DNA from: Paenibacillus sp. PL91
Lineage (GTDB): Bacteria; Bacillota; Bacilli; Paenibacillales; Paenibacillaceae
DNA: 64,000 bases
Assembly (NCBI RefSeq): GCF_012935325.2
Contig: NZ_JABBYG020000002.1
Span: forward strand, 248,001-312,000
Reading direction: 5' to 3'
Shown here one piece after another: positions 43,148 through 53,210 of the stretch. The notes below the pieces were generated by a model. That model made no database searches. It was not told the origin of the DNA and worked only from the letters and a program-made list of their open reading frames with translations. Position numbers and translations under genes: made by a program. How positions within the stretch are numbered: the stretch's first letter is position 1; every line of letters begins with the position of its first letter.

Positions 43148-44524
43148 TTAAAACGGGAACTTCATATTTTTGCCGAGCATGCCCTTCAGGCCTTTCTTGC
43201 CGCCCTTCGGACCTTTCGGCCCCATCATCGATGAGAATTGCTTCATCATTTTCTTCATGTCGTCAAACTGCTTAATGAGGCGGTTAACCTCGACGATCGT
43301 CGTGCCGCTGCCAGCAGCTACACGTTTGCGACGGCTGTGATTAAGCAGCTCGGGCTTTTGCTTCTCCTCTTTCGTCATGGAGCGGACAATCGCCTCAACT
43401 CGGCCGATTTGCTTCTCATCGACCTTCATATCCTTCATGCCCTTCATCTTGTTCATGCCGGGCAGCATATCCATAATTTGATCAAGCGGTCCAAGATTGC
43501 GAACCTGCTCCATCTGCTCAAGGAAATCGTCGAACGTAAATTCTGCTGTACGCATTTTACGTTCCATTTCCTTCGCTTTCTCCGCATCGATGTTCGACTG
43601 TGCCTTCTCGATCAGGGAGAGCATGTCGCCCATGCCTAGAATTCGGGAAGCCATGCGCTCCGGATGGAACGGCTCCAAGGAGTCGATCTTCTCGCCCATC
43701 GCCGCGAATTTAATCGGGCAGCCTGTTACAGCTTTAACCGATAGCGCCGCGCCACCGCGAGTATCGCCATCAAGCTTCGTTAGTACAACACCCGTTAAAG
43801 CGAGCTGTTCGTGGAAGCTTTGTGCTACGTTAACCGCATCTTGCCCCGTCATTGCATCGACGACTAGCAACACTTCGTCCGGCTTCGTAACCTGATGAAT
43901 TTGCTTGAGCTCTTCCATTAACTCTTCGTCGATATGCAAGCGGCCCGCGGTATCGATAATGACATAATCGTTGCCGTTCTCTTTGGCATGCTGGAGTCCT
44001 GCTCGCGCAATCTCTACAGGCGATGTCTGATCGCCCAAGGAGAAGACCGGCGCATTGATTTGTTCACCAAGCACCTGCAGCTGCTTGATCGCGGCGGGAC
44101 GATAAATATCACACGCGATAAGAAGCGGTTTATTGTTGCTCTTCTGAAGCAGCTTAGCCAGCTTTCCTGTCGTCGTTGTTTTACCGGCACCCTGCAAGCC
44201 CGCCATCATAATGACCGTTGGCGGCTTGTTGGCCTTCGCAAGCTTGCTCTGTGTGCCGCCCATAAGCTCGGTCAGCTCTTTATTTACAATATCGATGACG
44301 ACCATGCCGGGTGTAAAGCTCTTTGACACATCGAGGCCGATAGCCCGTTCCTTCACTTTCGCGATAAAGTCCTTCACGACCTTGAAGTTAACGTCCGCCT
44401 CCAGTAGCGCCAATCGCACCTCGCGCATTGCTTCGCTGACATCTTCCTCAGAAACCTTGCCTTTGCCCCTCAGCTTGCTGAACACATTTTGAAGCCGACT
44501 TGATAAGCTCTCAAATGCTGCCAT
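43148..44524 (-). CDS. ffh: Ffh, signal recognition particle GTPase
   Basis: The 458-residue protein has an N domain, a G domain (GLQGAGKTTTTGKLA near residue 106, DTAGRLHIDEEL, TKLDGDTRGGAAL) and a C-terminal Met-rich M domain (DMLPGMNKMKGMKDMKVDEK). The M domain binds SRP RNA and signal sequences. It delivers nascent membrane and secreted proteins to FtsY, encoded 2 kb away. The C-terminus is basic and Gly/Lys rich. Confidence 0.97.
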   Translation of the reverse strand: MAAFESLSSRLQNVFSKLRGKGKVSEEDVSEAMREVRLALLEADVNFKVVKDFIAKVKERAIGLDVSKSFTPGMVVIDIVNKELTELMGGTQSKLAKANKPPTVIMMAGLQGAGKTTTTGKLAKLLQKSNNKPLLIACDIYRPAAIKQLQVLGEQINAPVFSLGDQTSPVEIARAGLQHAKENGNDYVIIDTAGRLHIDEELMEELKQIHQVTKPDEVLLVVDAMTGQDAVNVAQSFHEQLALTGVVLTKLDGDTRGGAALSVKAVTGCPIKFAAMGEKIDSLEPFHPERMASRILGMGDMLSLIEKAQSNIDAEKAKEMERKMRTAEFTFDDFLEQMEQVRNLGPLDQIMDMLPGMNKMKGMKDMKVDEKQIGRVEAIVRSMTKEEKQKPELLNHSRRKRVAAGSGTTIVEVNRLIKQFDDMKKMMKQFSSMMGPKGPKGGKKGLKGMLGKNMKFPF

Positions 44525-44551
44525 GTACCGTCACCCCCACTCTTCATGTTA

Positions 44552-44914
44552 TTAGTCGTTTAATTGAAATTGTGCAATAACACTCATGAGCGCCTGCCTG
44601 TCCTGCTCGGCAATCGATAGCTCATTTACGCTGTTCACGAGCTGCACCGTTAATTGTTGGAGTGATTCATGCCTCACAAGCAAGCCAAGCTTGCTTTCAT
44701 AGCTTTCGAGCATCTGCTCGGCACGCTTGATATGCTCATATACCGCTTGCCGGCTAATGCCGAACTCGGCTGAAATCTCCCCAAGGGAGAAGTCATCGTG
44801 AAAATAATATTTGAGAAACGTCCGCTGCTTCTCAGTCAAGAGCGGCTCGTAAAAGTCGAACAACAAGTTTATTCGGGTCGTTTTGGATAAGGCATCTGGT
44901 TCATTTGCTTTCAT
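44552..44914 (-). CDS. ylxM: YlxM, helix-turn-helix protein of the SRP operon
   Basis: The 120-residue protein has a sigma-70 region 4-like helix-turn-helix ([20 protein letters not shown]) and starts [21 protein letters not shown]. It accompanies ffh in most Firmicutes; in streptococci it binds and modulates SRP components. I chose the ATG at 44914, 8 bases after GGAGGGG; an upstream extension of 30 codons has no support. It overlaps no neighbour and is 28 bases before ffh. Confidence 0.92.
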   Translation of the reverse strand: MKANEPDALSKTTRINLLFDFYEPLLTEKQRTFLKYYFHDDFSLGEISAEFGISRQAVYEHIKRAEQMLESYESKLGLLVRHESLQQLTVQLVNSVNELSIAEQDRQALMSVIAQFQLND

Positions 44915-44987
44915 CCCGTCAGCCCCTCCTGTTATTAAGCTTGTGTCACCGACATGGTAAACACCTTTACACCTGACAACGTTTATT

Positions 44988-45017
44988 ATCATACATGACG
45001 CCATAGGCAGCTGTCAA
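44988..45017 (-). promoter_or_regulatory. sigma-A promoter of ylxM-ffh-rpsP-khpA
   Basis: On the minus strand a perfect TTGACA (45017-45012) is 18 bases from TATGAT (44993-44988). It lies between ftsY and ylxM, so the ylxM operon starts here with a leader of about 65 bases. Confidence 0.78.
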
Positions 45018-45080
45018 GCATTTCCCCTTGTCACCTTTACAAGCAGCTATGACTGACTCTTAATAGGACTCAAACACAGC

Positions 45081-46088
45081 TTATTCCGCTGTTTTCTCCT
45101 CATCCTGCGTTTCCTCGCGCTGGATTAATCCAGCGAACAGCGCGTGAATGAATTGCTCCGAATCGAACTGCTGCAGGTCGCCCATCTTCTCGCCAAGCCC
45201 AACGAGCTTAACAGGCAAGCTGAGCTCATTGCGAATCGCGATAACGATGCCGCCCTTAGCTGTACCATCCAGCTTTGTCAGCACTAGGCCGGTAACGCCG
45301 CTCTTCTCTCCGAACAGCTTCGCTTGGCTAAGCGCGTTTTGACCTGTCGTAGCATCAAGGACGAGCAATACCTCATGCGGAGCATCGGGCAGCTCGCGCT
45401 GAATGACGCGAAAAATTTTGTTCAGCTCTTCCATCAAATTCGTTTTATTTTGCAGTCTTCCAGCCGTATCGCATAGAAGAACATCTACGCCGCGCTGCTT
45501 GGCAGCTTGGACGGCATCGAACATCACGGCTGCCGGGTCTGATCCCGACTGCTGCTTAATCACATCAACGCCTACGCGCTGGCCCCATACTTCAAGCTGC
45601 TCGATCGCTCCTGCACGGAACGTATCGCCCGCTGCCAGCAGCACGCTTTTGCCTTCGCTCTTGAACTTATGCGCCAGCTTTCCGATTGTTGTCGTTTTGC
45701 CGACGCCGTTAACGCCCACGAACAAAATAACGGTAATGCCGCTTGACGCCATGCGCAAACCGGAATGATCGTCACCCTTCATAAGCTGAATCAGCTTCTC
45801 GGATAAAACAGGCTGCAAGTCTGCAGCGTCCTCGATTTTGCGCTTCTTCACCTCGACGCGAAGCTCGTCAATCAGCTGCATGACGGTGTTAACGCCAACG
45901 TCCGCGCCAATTAGAATTTCTTCAAGCTCCTCGTAAAATTGCTCATCGATCTTTTTCCGGCGCGTAATAAGCTCCTCGACCTTCTCTACGAACGCCGTGC
46001 GCGTCTTCGACAAGCCCTCTTTGAAAATATTTGTCACCGCTTCGGTTTTCGTTGCGATGCTTTCCTTCAGCTTCTTAAAAAAGCTCAT
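45081..46088 (-). CDS. ftsY: FtsY, SRP receptor GTPase
   Basis: The 335-residue protein has a helical N domain, G1 LFVGVNGVGKTTTIGKLAHK near residue 130, DTAGRLQNKTNLMEEL and TKLDGTAKGGI. It lacks the long acidic A domain of E. coli FtsY, as is usual in Firmicutes. It docks SRP-ribosome complexes at the membrane. It follows smc by 41 bases, and the smc promoter probably serves both. Confidence 0.97.
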   Translation of the reverse strand: MSFFKKLKESIATKTEAVTNIFKEGLSKTRTAFVEKVEELITRRKKIDEQFYEELEEILIGADVGVNTVMQLIDELRVEVKKRKIEDAADLQPVLSEKLIQLMKGDDHSGLRMASSGITVILFVGVNGVGKTTTIGKLAHKFKSEGKSVLLAAGDTFRAGAIEQLEVWGQRVGVDVIKQQSGSDPAAVMFDAVQAAKQRGVDVLLCDTAGRLQNKTNLMEELNKIFRVIQRELPDAPHEVLLVLDATTGQNALSQAKLFGEKSGVTGLVLTKLDGTAKGGIVIAIRNELSLPVKLVGLGEKMGDLQQFDSEQFIHALFAGLIQREETQDEEKTAE

Positions 46089-46129
46089 CGTTTCAGCTCC
46101 CTATCCTCACATTGCCGGTTTGTCTTTTT

Positions 46130-49100
46130 TTATGCGGATACCGGCTCTTCCTCATCCTCCAAGCGTACGGAAACCAGCTTCGATACGCCGCCTTCTTCCA
46201 TCGTAACGCCGTACAGTACATCTGCTTCCTCCATCGTGCCTTTACGATGCGTAACGACGATAAACTGCGTAAGCTCCGAGAATTCGCGCAAATATTGAGC
46301 GAATCGCGACACGTTAGCCTCATCAAGCGCGGCCTCAACCTCATCGAGCACGCAGAATGGCACGGGCTTCACCTGCAATATCGCAAAAAGCAATGCAATT
46401 GCCGTCAATGCGCGCTCTCCACCTGAGAGAAGCTGCAGGTTTTGCAGCTTTTTGCCTGGCGGCTGCGCAACGATATCAATACCGGTATCAAGCACGCGGT
46501 CCGGCTCAACGAGCACTAGATCAGCCCTGCCTCCGCCGAACAGCTTCGCGAATACGACGACAAAATGGCCGCGAATCGCCTCAAAAGTCGCTTTAAACCG
46601 CTTCGACATCTCATCGTCCATCTCACGGATGACTTGGTATAGCGTCGTTTTCGCGTCAATCAGATCATTTTTCTGTTCCGACAAAAACTCAAAACGTTCG
46701 CTGACTCGCTCATATTCCTCAATAGCGCCGAGGTTAACCTCGCCTAGCGACGTTATTTGGCGCTTAATATCTCGAACCTCGTTTTGCGTTCCAAGAACAT
46801 CCTCCGGCACGGGATACTGCTCCTTAGCCAGCTCATAGCTCAGCTCGTATTCCTCGCTAAGCTTGCGAAGCAAATTGTCAAGCTCAACGTCCAGACGGTT
46901 AGCAGCGATTTCGGTTTGCCTCATTTGCTCTTCAACCTGTCTTAGCTGAGCGCGCTGCTCCTTCGTCTCACTTTCGCCCAAATCGAGCTCGGCAATACGC
47001 TGTGCACGCGCGGATCGCTTCAGATCCGTCTGCTCCGCGCATTCTTGCTTCTTAATGCGGAGGTGATTGAGCTGTTCAATTTGCTGAACCGTCTCATTCG
47101 CATGTCTCGCAATCTCTTCCTCTTGCTGGACAGATAGCGAGCGCAGCCCTTCCAGCTCCTGCTTCGCCCTTTGAATATCAGCGCGAACGCGCGCCGATTG
47201 GTCCTCGAACGAAAGCTTTTCCTGATCCGTCTTAGCTGCTGCGATCTTAATATCGGTAAGCTGTCCCTGCAGCTCTTCCTTAGCGGATTCGCTCGCTTTG
47301 CGGCGCTCCTCCGCCATGCGGATCGCTTCCTGCAGCCTTGCTTCATCTACTACAAGCTGCTCTAGCCGCAGCTCTGCCGAAGCTGCCGCAGCCTGAACAT
47401 CCTTTTGCTCGGTTAAATGCGTATTGCGGTCCGCCGAATATAGCTGCCGCTGCTCATCCAAATGCTTTGCTTCATTGTGCAGCTGCTGAAGCTCGGCTCT
47501 GATTTGCTGCTCCTCAATGCGGCTTTTCTCGCCTTCAGCGCGCAGCTCCTCAATGTTATGCGTGCGTATCGAATGCTCCTTGCGCAGATCGCTTAGCTTG
47601 CTGCGAAGCTGCTCCGCCATCCTTGTTGCATCGGCAATTTCTTTATCAAGCGAATCGATCTGGCGTTGACGGCCAAGCAAGCTGGCGCCTTTCTTCTGCA
47701 AGCTGCCGCCCGTCATCGATCCGCCTGCATTGACGATATCGCCCTCAAGCGTAACGACGCGGTAGCGGTATTGACATTTCGATGCGATCCGATTCGCTTG
47801 CTCTAGCGTTTCTGCAAGCAGCACGTTGCCAAGCAAATTGTTGACGATTGCAGCATAGCGTGAATCCGAGCTGACCAAATCAGCCGCAACGCCGACGAAG
47901 CCTTCTACAGACTCCGCAGTCCGTTTGTCATGCTCAGGCACTTGCCTGCCGCGAATGACGTCAAGCGGAAGGAAGGTTGCCCGCCCTAGCTGGCGCTGCT
48001 TCAGAAAGGCGATCGCGGTACGGGCCGTTTTCTCATCCTCCATGACGATATGCTGCAAGGCGCCGCCAAGCGCCGTCTCAACAGCTGTCTCAATCCGTTC
48101 GGGCACTCGTACAAGCTCTGCTACAGCTCCATGAACGCCACTGATGCCTCCATTGCCGCGCCTTGAAGCTTTGAGCACCTCTTTAACGCCCTGCATGAAT
48201 CCGTCCAGCGCATCCTGCATTTCCTTCATCGTATCGCGCCTCGAAACATGGCTGTCGAGCTTTTGCTCCCACTTTCGAATCGCAAGCGTAACCTCTTCCA
48301 AGCTTTGCGAGATCGCTCTGGTTTGCTCGGACTCGGAAAGCGTCTTGCTCCTTGCCTGCTCAAGCCGCGCAAGCGTAGACTCCAGCGCCTCCGCAAGCTC
48401 CGAGCGCCTTTCATCCAGTTTCTCCTGCTGCTCCAGCCATTTTGTCTCGTCCTCGCTAATTCGCTCCATACGACGCTGCAGTGTTTCCTGCTGCTGTGCC
48501 GCGTAACGAATTTCATTGCGATGCTGCGCCATTGCGCTGAGTACCTCAAGCAGCTCGCTCTTAAGCGTCTCCTCTGCATCAGCAACCGCGCCGCCTGCAA
48601 CGCCGAGCAAACGAGCTTCCTCTTCGGAGATTTTCGCGCGAAGATCAGCAAGCTGAAGCTGGAGCGCAGCTGCACGGCTGCGGAATTCCGCTTCCTCCTG
48701 CGTCATCGTGCCAATTCTGGCATCCTGCGCCGCTATGGATTCCTCCAGCTGCCGCTTATTCTGCTCCAAATTGCGTTTGCGTTCTTTCAAAACCTCGCCG
48801 TAGCCTTCACATTTCTCAAAATCCTCGCTGATCTGCAGCATCGATTCATGAAGCTGATCAAGCGCCTGCTCAAGCTCCCGCAGCTGCTGGCGATCCTTCT
48901 CCAAATGCGCATCATGCTTGCTGACTACGGTGGATAGCTGCAGCTGCTCCTGCGTCAAGCGCTCCAGCTTGCCGTTCGCTTCCGTCCATGTGCCGTGGAT
49001 CTGTTCAATGTTATGTACGTACATGGAAATTTCTTTGGTTTTGAGCTGCTCCTTAAGCGCCTTGAAGTGAATAGCCTTCTCGGACTGCTTGCGCAGCGGA

Positions 49101-49708
49101 CCAACTTGATCCTCAAGCTCTGTTACAAGATCATGAATGCGGAGCAAGTTCGTCTCGGTTTCATCGAGCTTCCTCTGCGCCTCGCGTTTGCGCGACTTGT
49201 ATTTGACGATGCCGGAGGCTTCCTCAAAAATACCGCGGCGGTCCTCCGAGCGCGTACTCAAAATTTCTTCAATTCGGCCTTGTCCAATGATGGAATAAGC
49301 CTCTTTACCGATACCGGTATCCATAAATAGCTCGGTAATATCTTTTAGCCTGCATGGCTGCTTGTTAATCAAATATTCGCTATCGCCGCTCCGGTGTACA
49401 CGCCGCGTTACGGTAACCTCGTTATACTCGAGAGGCAGCGCACCGTCTCCGTTATCGAGGGTGAGCGAAACTTCGCTGTAATTAACCGCTTTGCGGGCGT
49501 CGCTTCCGGCAAAAATAATGTCTTCCATCTTGCCGCCGCGCAAACTTTTTGCGCTTTGCTCCCCCAGCACCCATCGAATACCGTCCGAAATGTTGCTTTT
49601 GCCGCTGCCGTTTGGCCCTACCACCGCAGTGATCCCGGTTACAAACTCCATTTCCGTTCGATCGGCGAAAGACTTAAAGCCTGATAATTCAATCCGTTTC
49701 AGAAACAT
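46130..49708 (-). CDS. smc: SMC, chromosome condensation ATPase
   Basis: The 1192-residue protein has the N-terminal ATP-binding head (AVVGPNGSGKSNISDGIRWV near residue 30), two long coiled coils, a hinge at about residues 520-640 (GISGVHGAVAELVRVPERIE), and the C-terminal head (LSGGERALTAIALLFAI; CVLDEVEAALDEANVSRFAQ). With ScpA and ScpB it loops and segregates the chromosome. Length fits Firmicute SMC (about 1186). It has its own promoter just upstream. Confidence 0.97.
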   Translation of the reverse strand: MFLKRIELSGFKSFADRTEMEFVTGITAVVGPNGSGKSNISDGIRWVLGEQSAKSLRGGKMEDIIFAGSDARKAVNYSEVSLTLDNGDGALPLEYNEVTVTRRVHRSGDSEYLINKQPCRLKDITELFMDTGIGKEAYSIIGQGRIEEILSTRSEDRRGIFEEASGIVKYKSRKREAQRKLDETETNLLRIHDLVTELEDQVGPLRKQSEKAIHFKALKEQLKTKEISMYVHNIEQIHGTWTEANGKLERLTQEQLQLSTVVSKHDAHLEKDRQQLRELEQALDQLHESMLQISEDFEKCEGYGEVLKERKRNLEQNKRQLEESIAAQDARIGTMTQEEAEFRSRAAALQLQLADLRAKISEEEARLLGVAGGAVADAEETLKSELLEVLSAMAQHRNEIRYAAQQQETLQRRMERISEDETKWLEQQEKLDERRSELAEALESTLARLEQARSKTLSESEQTRAISQSLEEVTLAIRKWEQKLDSHVSRRDTMKEMQDALDGFMQGVKEVLKASRRGNGGISGVHGAVAELVRVPERIETAVETALGGALQHIVMEDEKTARTAIAFLKQRQLGRATFLPLDVIRGRQVPEHDKRTAESVEGFVGVAADLVSSDSRYAAIVNNLLGNVLLAETLEQANRIASKCQYRYRVVTLEGDIVNAGGSMTGGSLQKKGASLLGRQRQIDSLDKEIADATRMAEQLRSKLSDLRKEHSIRTHNIEELRAEGEKSRIEEQQIRAELQQLHNEAKHLDEQRQLYSADRNTHLTEQKDVQAAAASAELRLEQLVVDEARLQEAIRMAEERRKASESAKEELQGQLTDIKIAAAKTDQEKLSFEDQSARVRADIQRAKQELEGLRSLSVQQEEEIARHANETVQQIEQLNHLRIKKQECAEQTDLKRSARAQRIAELDLGESETKEQRAQLRQVEEQMRQTEIAANRLDVELDNLLRKLSEEYELSYELAKEQYPVPEDVLGTQNEVRDIKRQITSLGEVNLGAIEEYERVSERFEFLSEQKNDLIDAKTTLYQVIREMDDEMSKRFKATFEAIRGHFVVVFAKLFGGGRADLVLVEPDRVLDTGIDIVAQPPGKKLQNLQLLSGGERALTAIALLFAILQVKPVPFCVLDEVEAALDEANVSRFAQYLREFSELTQFIVVTHRKGTMEEADVLYGVTMEEGGVSKLVSVRLEDEEEPVSA

Positions 49709-49732
49709 GTCTTGGTTTTCACCTCACCCCTC

Positions 49733-49761
49733 ATTGTACCACAACTTCTAGGCCTTGATAA
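49733..49761 (-). promoter_or_regulatory. extended -10 promoter of smc-ftsY
   Basis: On the minus strand TTATCA (49761-49756) and TACAAT (49738-49733) are 17 bases apart, and TGG precedes the -10 box. Transcription would begin about 18 bases before the smc start. Confidence 0.65.
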
Positions 49762-49796
49762 CCATTTCAGCCGTTAAAACAGCCTCGCCCCAATCA

Positions 49797-49813
49797 GAAT
49801 TCACCGTGAATTC
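49797..49813. repeat. 17-base palindrome upstream of the smc promoter
   Basis: GAATTCAC and GTGAATTC flank one base. It lies about 36 bases upstream of the smc -35 box and 28 bases past the rnc terminator. Perfect 8-base half sites suggest a dimeric DNA-binding protein; none is known here. Confidence 0.5.
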
Positions 49814-49840
49814 GCAATATTCGTTCAATCTTCTTTCTAT

Positions 49841-49881
49841 AAAAAAAGAAAGCGCCCAGAGGGCCGTATGGCCTGTTCTGG
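49841..49881 (-). terminator. probable terminator after rnc
   Basis: On the minus strand CCAGA..TCTGG encloses GGCC-ATAC-GGCC and is followed by GCGCTTTCTTTTTTT. It lies 17 bases after the rnc stop and ends the fatty-acid/rnc transcript before smc. Confidence 0.7.
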
Positions 49882-49897
49882 ACACTCTCTTCGCATA

Positions 49898-50602
49898 CTA
49901 GACTTGCTCCTGGGAAAGCGTACGCCATGCTTCTGCCGCAGCTCGCTGCTCCGCTTCCTTCTTCGTTCTCCCGCTTCCAACGCCAAAGCGTTCTTCCCCG
50001 AGATATACCTCAACGACAAATTCACGGTCATGCGCAGGTCCACGTTCCTCAATGATGCGATATTCAACAGCGCCAAGCCCATGATGCTGCGAGCGCTCCT
50101 GGAGCTTCGACTTGGAATCCTTTACGAGCAGGCCATAATCGTTAGACTCAACGAATGGAAACATATGCTCATTCAGAAATGCCCTCGTTTGCTCAATACC
50201 CGCATCAAGGAAGATCGCGCCGACAAAAGACTCAAACAAGTCGGCAAGCAGCGCCTGACGCTGCCTGCCGCCTAGCTGCTCTTCGCCGCGTCCAAGCAGC
50301 ACGTGAGAGCCGAGCTCTAAACGTTCCGCGAACTGTGCCAATGATGGCTCGCAGACGATGGATGCACGCATTCTCGTCAGCTCGCCTTCCGGGCGCTGCG
50401 GATAGGTCGCGAACAAATATTCCGATACAAGAAGCTGAAGCACGGCATCACCCAAAAACTCCAAACGCTCATTGTCCTGAGCAGAACCGCGCTTGTGTTC
50501 ATTCACATAAGAGGTGTGGGTAAAGGCCTGTCTCAGCAGTTTCGTCCGCTTAAAACTGAGCTGCAGCCGCTGCTGCAGTTCATAAAAGGAATCACGCTTC
50601 AT
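49898..50602 (-). CDS. rnc: Rnc, ribonuclease III
   Basis: The 234-residue enzyme has the signature [20 protein letters not shown] near residue 45, acidic active-site residues ([14 protein letters not shown]), and a C-terminal double-stranded RNA-binding domain ([18 protein letters not shown]). It processes rRNA, SRP RNA and structured mRNAs. Its start overlaps the fabF stop by 11 bases, so translation is coupled. Gene order acpP-fabF-rnc-smc is standard for the phylum. Confidence 0.97.
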   Translation of the reverse strand: MKRDSFYELQQRLQLSFKRTKLLRQAFTHTSYVNEHKRGSAQDNERLEFLGDAVLQLLVSEYLFATYPQRPEGELTRMRASIVCEPSLAQFAERLELGSHVLLGRGEEQLGGRQRQALLADLFESFVGAIFLDAGIEQTRAFLNEHMFPFVESNDYGLLVKDSKSKLQERSQHHGLGAVEYRIIEERGPAHDREFVVEVYLGEERFGVGSGRTKKEAEQRAAAEAWRTLSQEQV

Positions 50603-51833
50603 AAACTTTCATCACGATCGATGCATTGTGGCCGCCAAAGCCAAACGAGTTAGACAATGCTGTCTTCACATTTGCTTCCCGCGGTTTGTTCGGAACGTAA
50701 TCAAGGTCGCACTCTGGATCCTGATTGTCCAAATTAATGGTCGGAGCAATGATGCCGTTTTTAAGTGTAAGCCCGAGAATAACAGCTTCAACGCCACCAG
50801 CAGCACCAAGCAAATGGCCTGTCATCGATTTTGTCGAGCTAACCGCTACTTTATATGCATGATCTCCGAGCGCTTTCTTAATTGCCTTCGTCTCCGAACG
50901 ATCGCCAACCGGAGTCGATGTGCCGTGCGCATTGATGTAATCGATCTCTGAAGGCTCGATTCCAGCATCCTTTAGCGCCTTCACCATACAGCGAGCAGCG
51001 CCATCAGGATCAGGCTCAGTCATATGATGAGCGTCGCCGCTCATGCCGTAGCCAATGACCTCTGCGTAAATTTTCGCTCCGCGTGCTTGCGCATGCTCAA
51101 GCGATTCCAGAACCAATACGCCAGCGCCTTCTCCCATAACGAAGCCATCGCGGTCCGTATCGAACGGACGGCTTGCCTTCTCCGGCTCGTCATTGCGAAT
51201 AGACATCGCGCGCATCGAGCAAAAGCCTGCCATACCCGTCGGCCTAATTGTCGCTTCCGCACCGCCTGCGATCATCACGTCGGCATCGCCGCGCTGAATC
51301 AGCTTGAACGAATCGCCGATCGAATGCGTTCCAGTGGCACAAGCTGTAACAGCCGTGCTGTTAGGGCCTTTTGCGCCTGTAAGCATCGACACCTGGCCAG
51401 AAGCCATGTTCGCGATCATCATTGGAATAAAGAACGGGCTGACGCGCTTAGGACCCTTCTCCAGCAAAATGTTGTGCTGATCTTCCCATGTGCCAAGTCC
51501 GCCGATTCCGGAGCCAACCATCACGCCAACGCGCTCAGCGTCTGCATTTTGACCAATTTGCAAATCTGCATCTTTTACAGCTAGTTGACTAGCTACTGCT
51601 GCAAATTGTACGAAGCGGTCCATTCTGCGTGCTTCTTTTTTATCCAAACCGTAATCTTCGGGATTGAAATTTTTAATTTCAGCGGCAATACGTGTTGGGT
51701 ATTCAGAGAAATCGAAAGCCTCAACAACCGATACCCCTGATTTACCTTCTAGCAAGTTACTCCAAAATTGCTCCAAATCGGAACCAAGCGAAGTAATAAC
51801 CCCCATACCCGTAACGACAACTCTTTGCTTCAT
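50592..51833 (-). CDS. fabF: FabF, beta-ketoacyl-ACP synthase II
   Basis: The 413-residue condensing enzyme has the nucleophile Cys in [20 protein letters not shown] near residue 164, and the His residues in [15 protein letters not shown] and [16 protein letters not shown]. It extends acyl-ACP chains with malonyl-ACP. I chose the ATG at 51833, 6 bases after GAGGTG. It is 273 bases downstream of acpP, with a hairpin between them. Confidence 0.96.
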   Translation of the reverse strand: MKQRVVVTGMGVITSLGSDLEQFWSNLLEGKSGVSVVEAFDFSEYPTRIAAEIKNFNPEDYGLDKKEARRMDRFVQFAAVASQLAVKDADLQIGQNADAERVGVMVGSGIGGLGTWEDQHNILLEKGPKRVSPFFIPMMIANMASGQVSMLTGAKGPNSTAVTACATGTHSIGDSFKLIQRGDADVMIAGGAEATIRPTGMAGFCSMRAMSIRNDEPEKASRPFDTDRDGFVMGEGAGVLVLESLEHAQARGAKIYAEVIGYGMSGDAHHMTEPDPDGAARCMVKALKDAGIEPSEIDYINAHGTSTPVGDRSETKAIKKALGDHAYKVAVSSTKSMTGHLLGAAGGVEAVILGLTLKNGIIAPTINLDNQDPECDLDYVPNKPREANVKTALSNSFGFGGHNASIVMKVYEA

Positions 51834-52071
51834 TCGATTCACCTCTATGTCCTGCAATATAGATGAGCATGCTGCATCATCTTGTCAAATATTAGTCGAT
51901 GTTAACGTGATGCGTATACCCTGCTTATATTTCTCGGTAAATCCAAGCTATGCCGTTCGTGAACGGAGTGAGCCTTTACACTCGAAATATAAGGAGGTAT
52001 AAAGTCGATGTGTATATCAAGCTATAACGCAGTGCATAATCGTAAATATTTAAAATCGCCTAGATGGAGAG

Positions 52072-52099
52072 AAGTCCCGTTTGTTAATAAACGGGACTT
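52072..52099. repeat. 11-bp-stem hairpin between acpP and fabF
   Basis: AAGTCCCGTTT and AAACGGGACTT flank a 6-base loop, 8 bases past the acpP stop. No T tract follows on the minus strand, so it is not a clear terminator. It could protect the acpP 3' end, letting acpP accumulate above fabF. Confidence 0.65.
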
Positions 52100-52106
52100 G
52101 TCCAAC

Positions 52107-52340
52107 TTACGTATGAGATTGTATGTATTTAACTACTTCTCCCACAGTGGTGATTGTCTCAGCATCTTCATCAGAAATTTCCATATCAAACTCGTCTTCT
52201 AGCTCCATGACCAATTCAACGACATCAAGAGAGTCAGCGCCGAGGTCATCTTTAAATGAAGCTTCTAGTGTAACTTCCGCTTCGTCTACGCCTAGTCGGT
52301 CGATGACGATACGTTTTACGCGATCTACTACTTCGGACAT
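52107..52340 (-). CDS. acpP: Acyl carrier protein
   Basis: The 77-residue acidic protein has the phosphopantetheine-attachment Ser37 in [17 protein letters not shown]. It carries growing acyl chains for all Fab enzymes encoded here and for PlsX. The ATG at 52340 is 7 to 8 bases after GGAGGTG. It has its own near-consensus promoter just upstream, fitting its high abundance. Confidence 0.97.
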   Translation of the reverse strand: MSEVVDRVKRIVIDRLGVDEAEVTLEASFKDDLGADSLDVVELVMELEDEFDMEISDEDAETITTVGEVVKYIQSHT

Positions 52341-52361
52341 CCGGTTCACCTCCTCCATGGT

Positions 52362-52391
52362 ATTATACGAGAATTAAAGATAAAATGCCAT
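52362..52391 (-). promoter_or_regulatory. sigma-A promoter of acpP
   Basis: On the minus strand ATGGCA (52391-52386) is 18 bases from a perfect TATAAT (52367-52362). Transcription would start about 15 bases before the acpP start codon, giving a very short leader. Confidence 0.68.
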
Positions 52392-52431
52392 ACGTAACCG
52401 TTTTAATTCCGTTTAACGAAATTATTTGGTG

Positions 52432-53181
52432 CTACATATACATGCCGCCGTCCACATGAATCGTCTGTCCAGTCATATAGGCTGAAGCATCCGAAGCAAG
52501 AAAACGGACCGCATTTGCGATGTCGCTCGGATCGCCGAGACGGGCAAGCGGAATTTGGCCAGACAATGATTGGCGCATTTCTTCCGGAAGCTTATCCGTC
52601 ATTTCGGTTTGAATAAATCCAGGGGCGACGCAGTTAACGGTAATGCCGCGTGAAGCAAGCTCGCGAGCACTAGCCTTCGTCAGGCCAATTACACCAGCTT
52701 TCGCTGCAACGTAGTTGGCTTGCCCCGGGTTTCCGAGCACACCAACGACTGAAGAAATGTTAATGATGCGGCCGGAACGCTGCTTCATCATCGAACGAGT
52801 GACCGCCTTAATGCCATTGAAAACGCCCTTGAGGTTCGTTTCAATGACTTGGTCGAACTCGTCCTCCTTCATGCGCATGATTAAATTATCTCTAGTAATA
52901 CCCGCATTATTCACCAAAATGTCTACAGCTCCGAATTGCTCGATGACTTCCTTGACCATCGCTTCAAACTCGTCTACTTTGCCGACATTAGCTTTGATGA
53001 CTAATGCGCGTCTACCAAGCGCTTCAACGGCTTGTGCCGTTTCAGCTGCCGCAGCCTCGCTGCCGGAGTAGTTAATCGCTACATCTGCGCCTGCCTCGGC
53101 AAGTGCAATGGCAATCGATCTGCCTATTCCGCGCGACGCTCCGGTTACGAGCGCTTTCTTCCCTTCCAAGCTGGCAAACAT
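52432..53181 (-). CDS. fabG: FabG, 3-oxoacyl-ACP reductase
   Basis: The 249-residue short-chain dehydrogenase has the NADPH-binding motif [24 protein letters not shown] near residue 90, and the catalytic Ser-Tyr-Lys triad in [20 protein letters not shown] and the following AK. It reduces 3-oxoacyl-ACP in the first reductive step. GGAGGG lies 5 to 6 bases before the ATG. It is between fabD and acpP. Confidence 0.96.
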   Translation of the reverse strand: MFASLEGKKALVTGASRGIGRSIAIALAEAGADVAINYSGSEAAAAETAQAVEALGRRALVIKANVGKVDEFEAMVKEVIEQFGAVDILVNNAGITRDNLIMRMKEDEFDQVIETNLKGVFNGIKAVTRSMMKQRSGRIINISSVVGVLGNPGQANYVAAKAGVIGLTKASARELASRGITVNCVAPGFIQTEMTDKLPEEMRQSLSGQIPLARLGDPSDIANAVRFLASDASAYMTGQTIHVDGGMYM

Positions 53182-53210
53182 GCTATCCCTCCACCCTAAT
53201 GATCAATCAC

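Noticed and set aside
48248..48937. Open frame of about 230 codons antisense to smc
   Set aside because: It lies wholly opposite a strongly conserved SMC reading frame, has a Leu/Arg/Cys-rich composition typical of shadow frames, no ribosome binding site and no recognised domain.
51834..52071. Possible promoter TTGACA upstream of fabF
   Set aside because: The nearest TATATT is 21 bases away and the hexamer at 17 bases is CATCTA, so the pair does not make a credible promoter.
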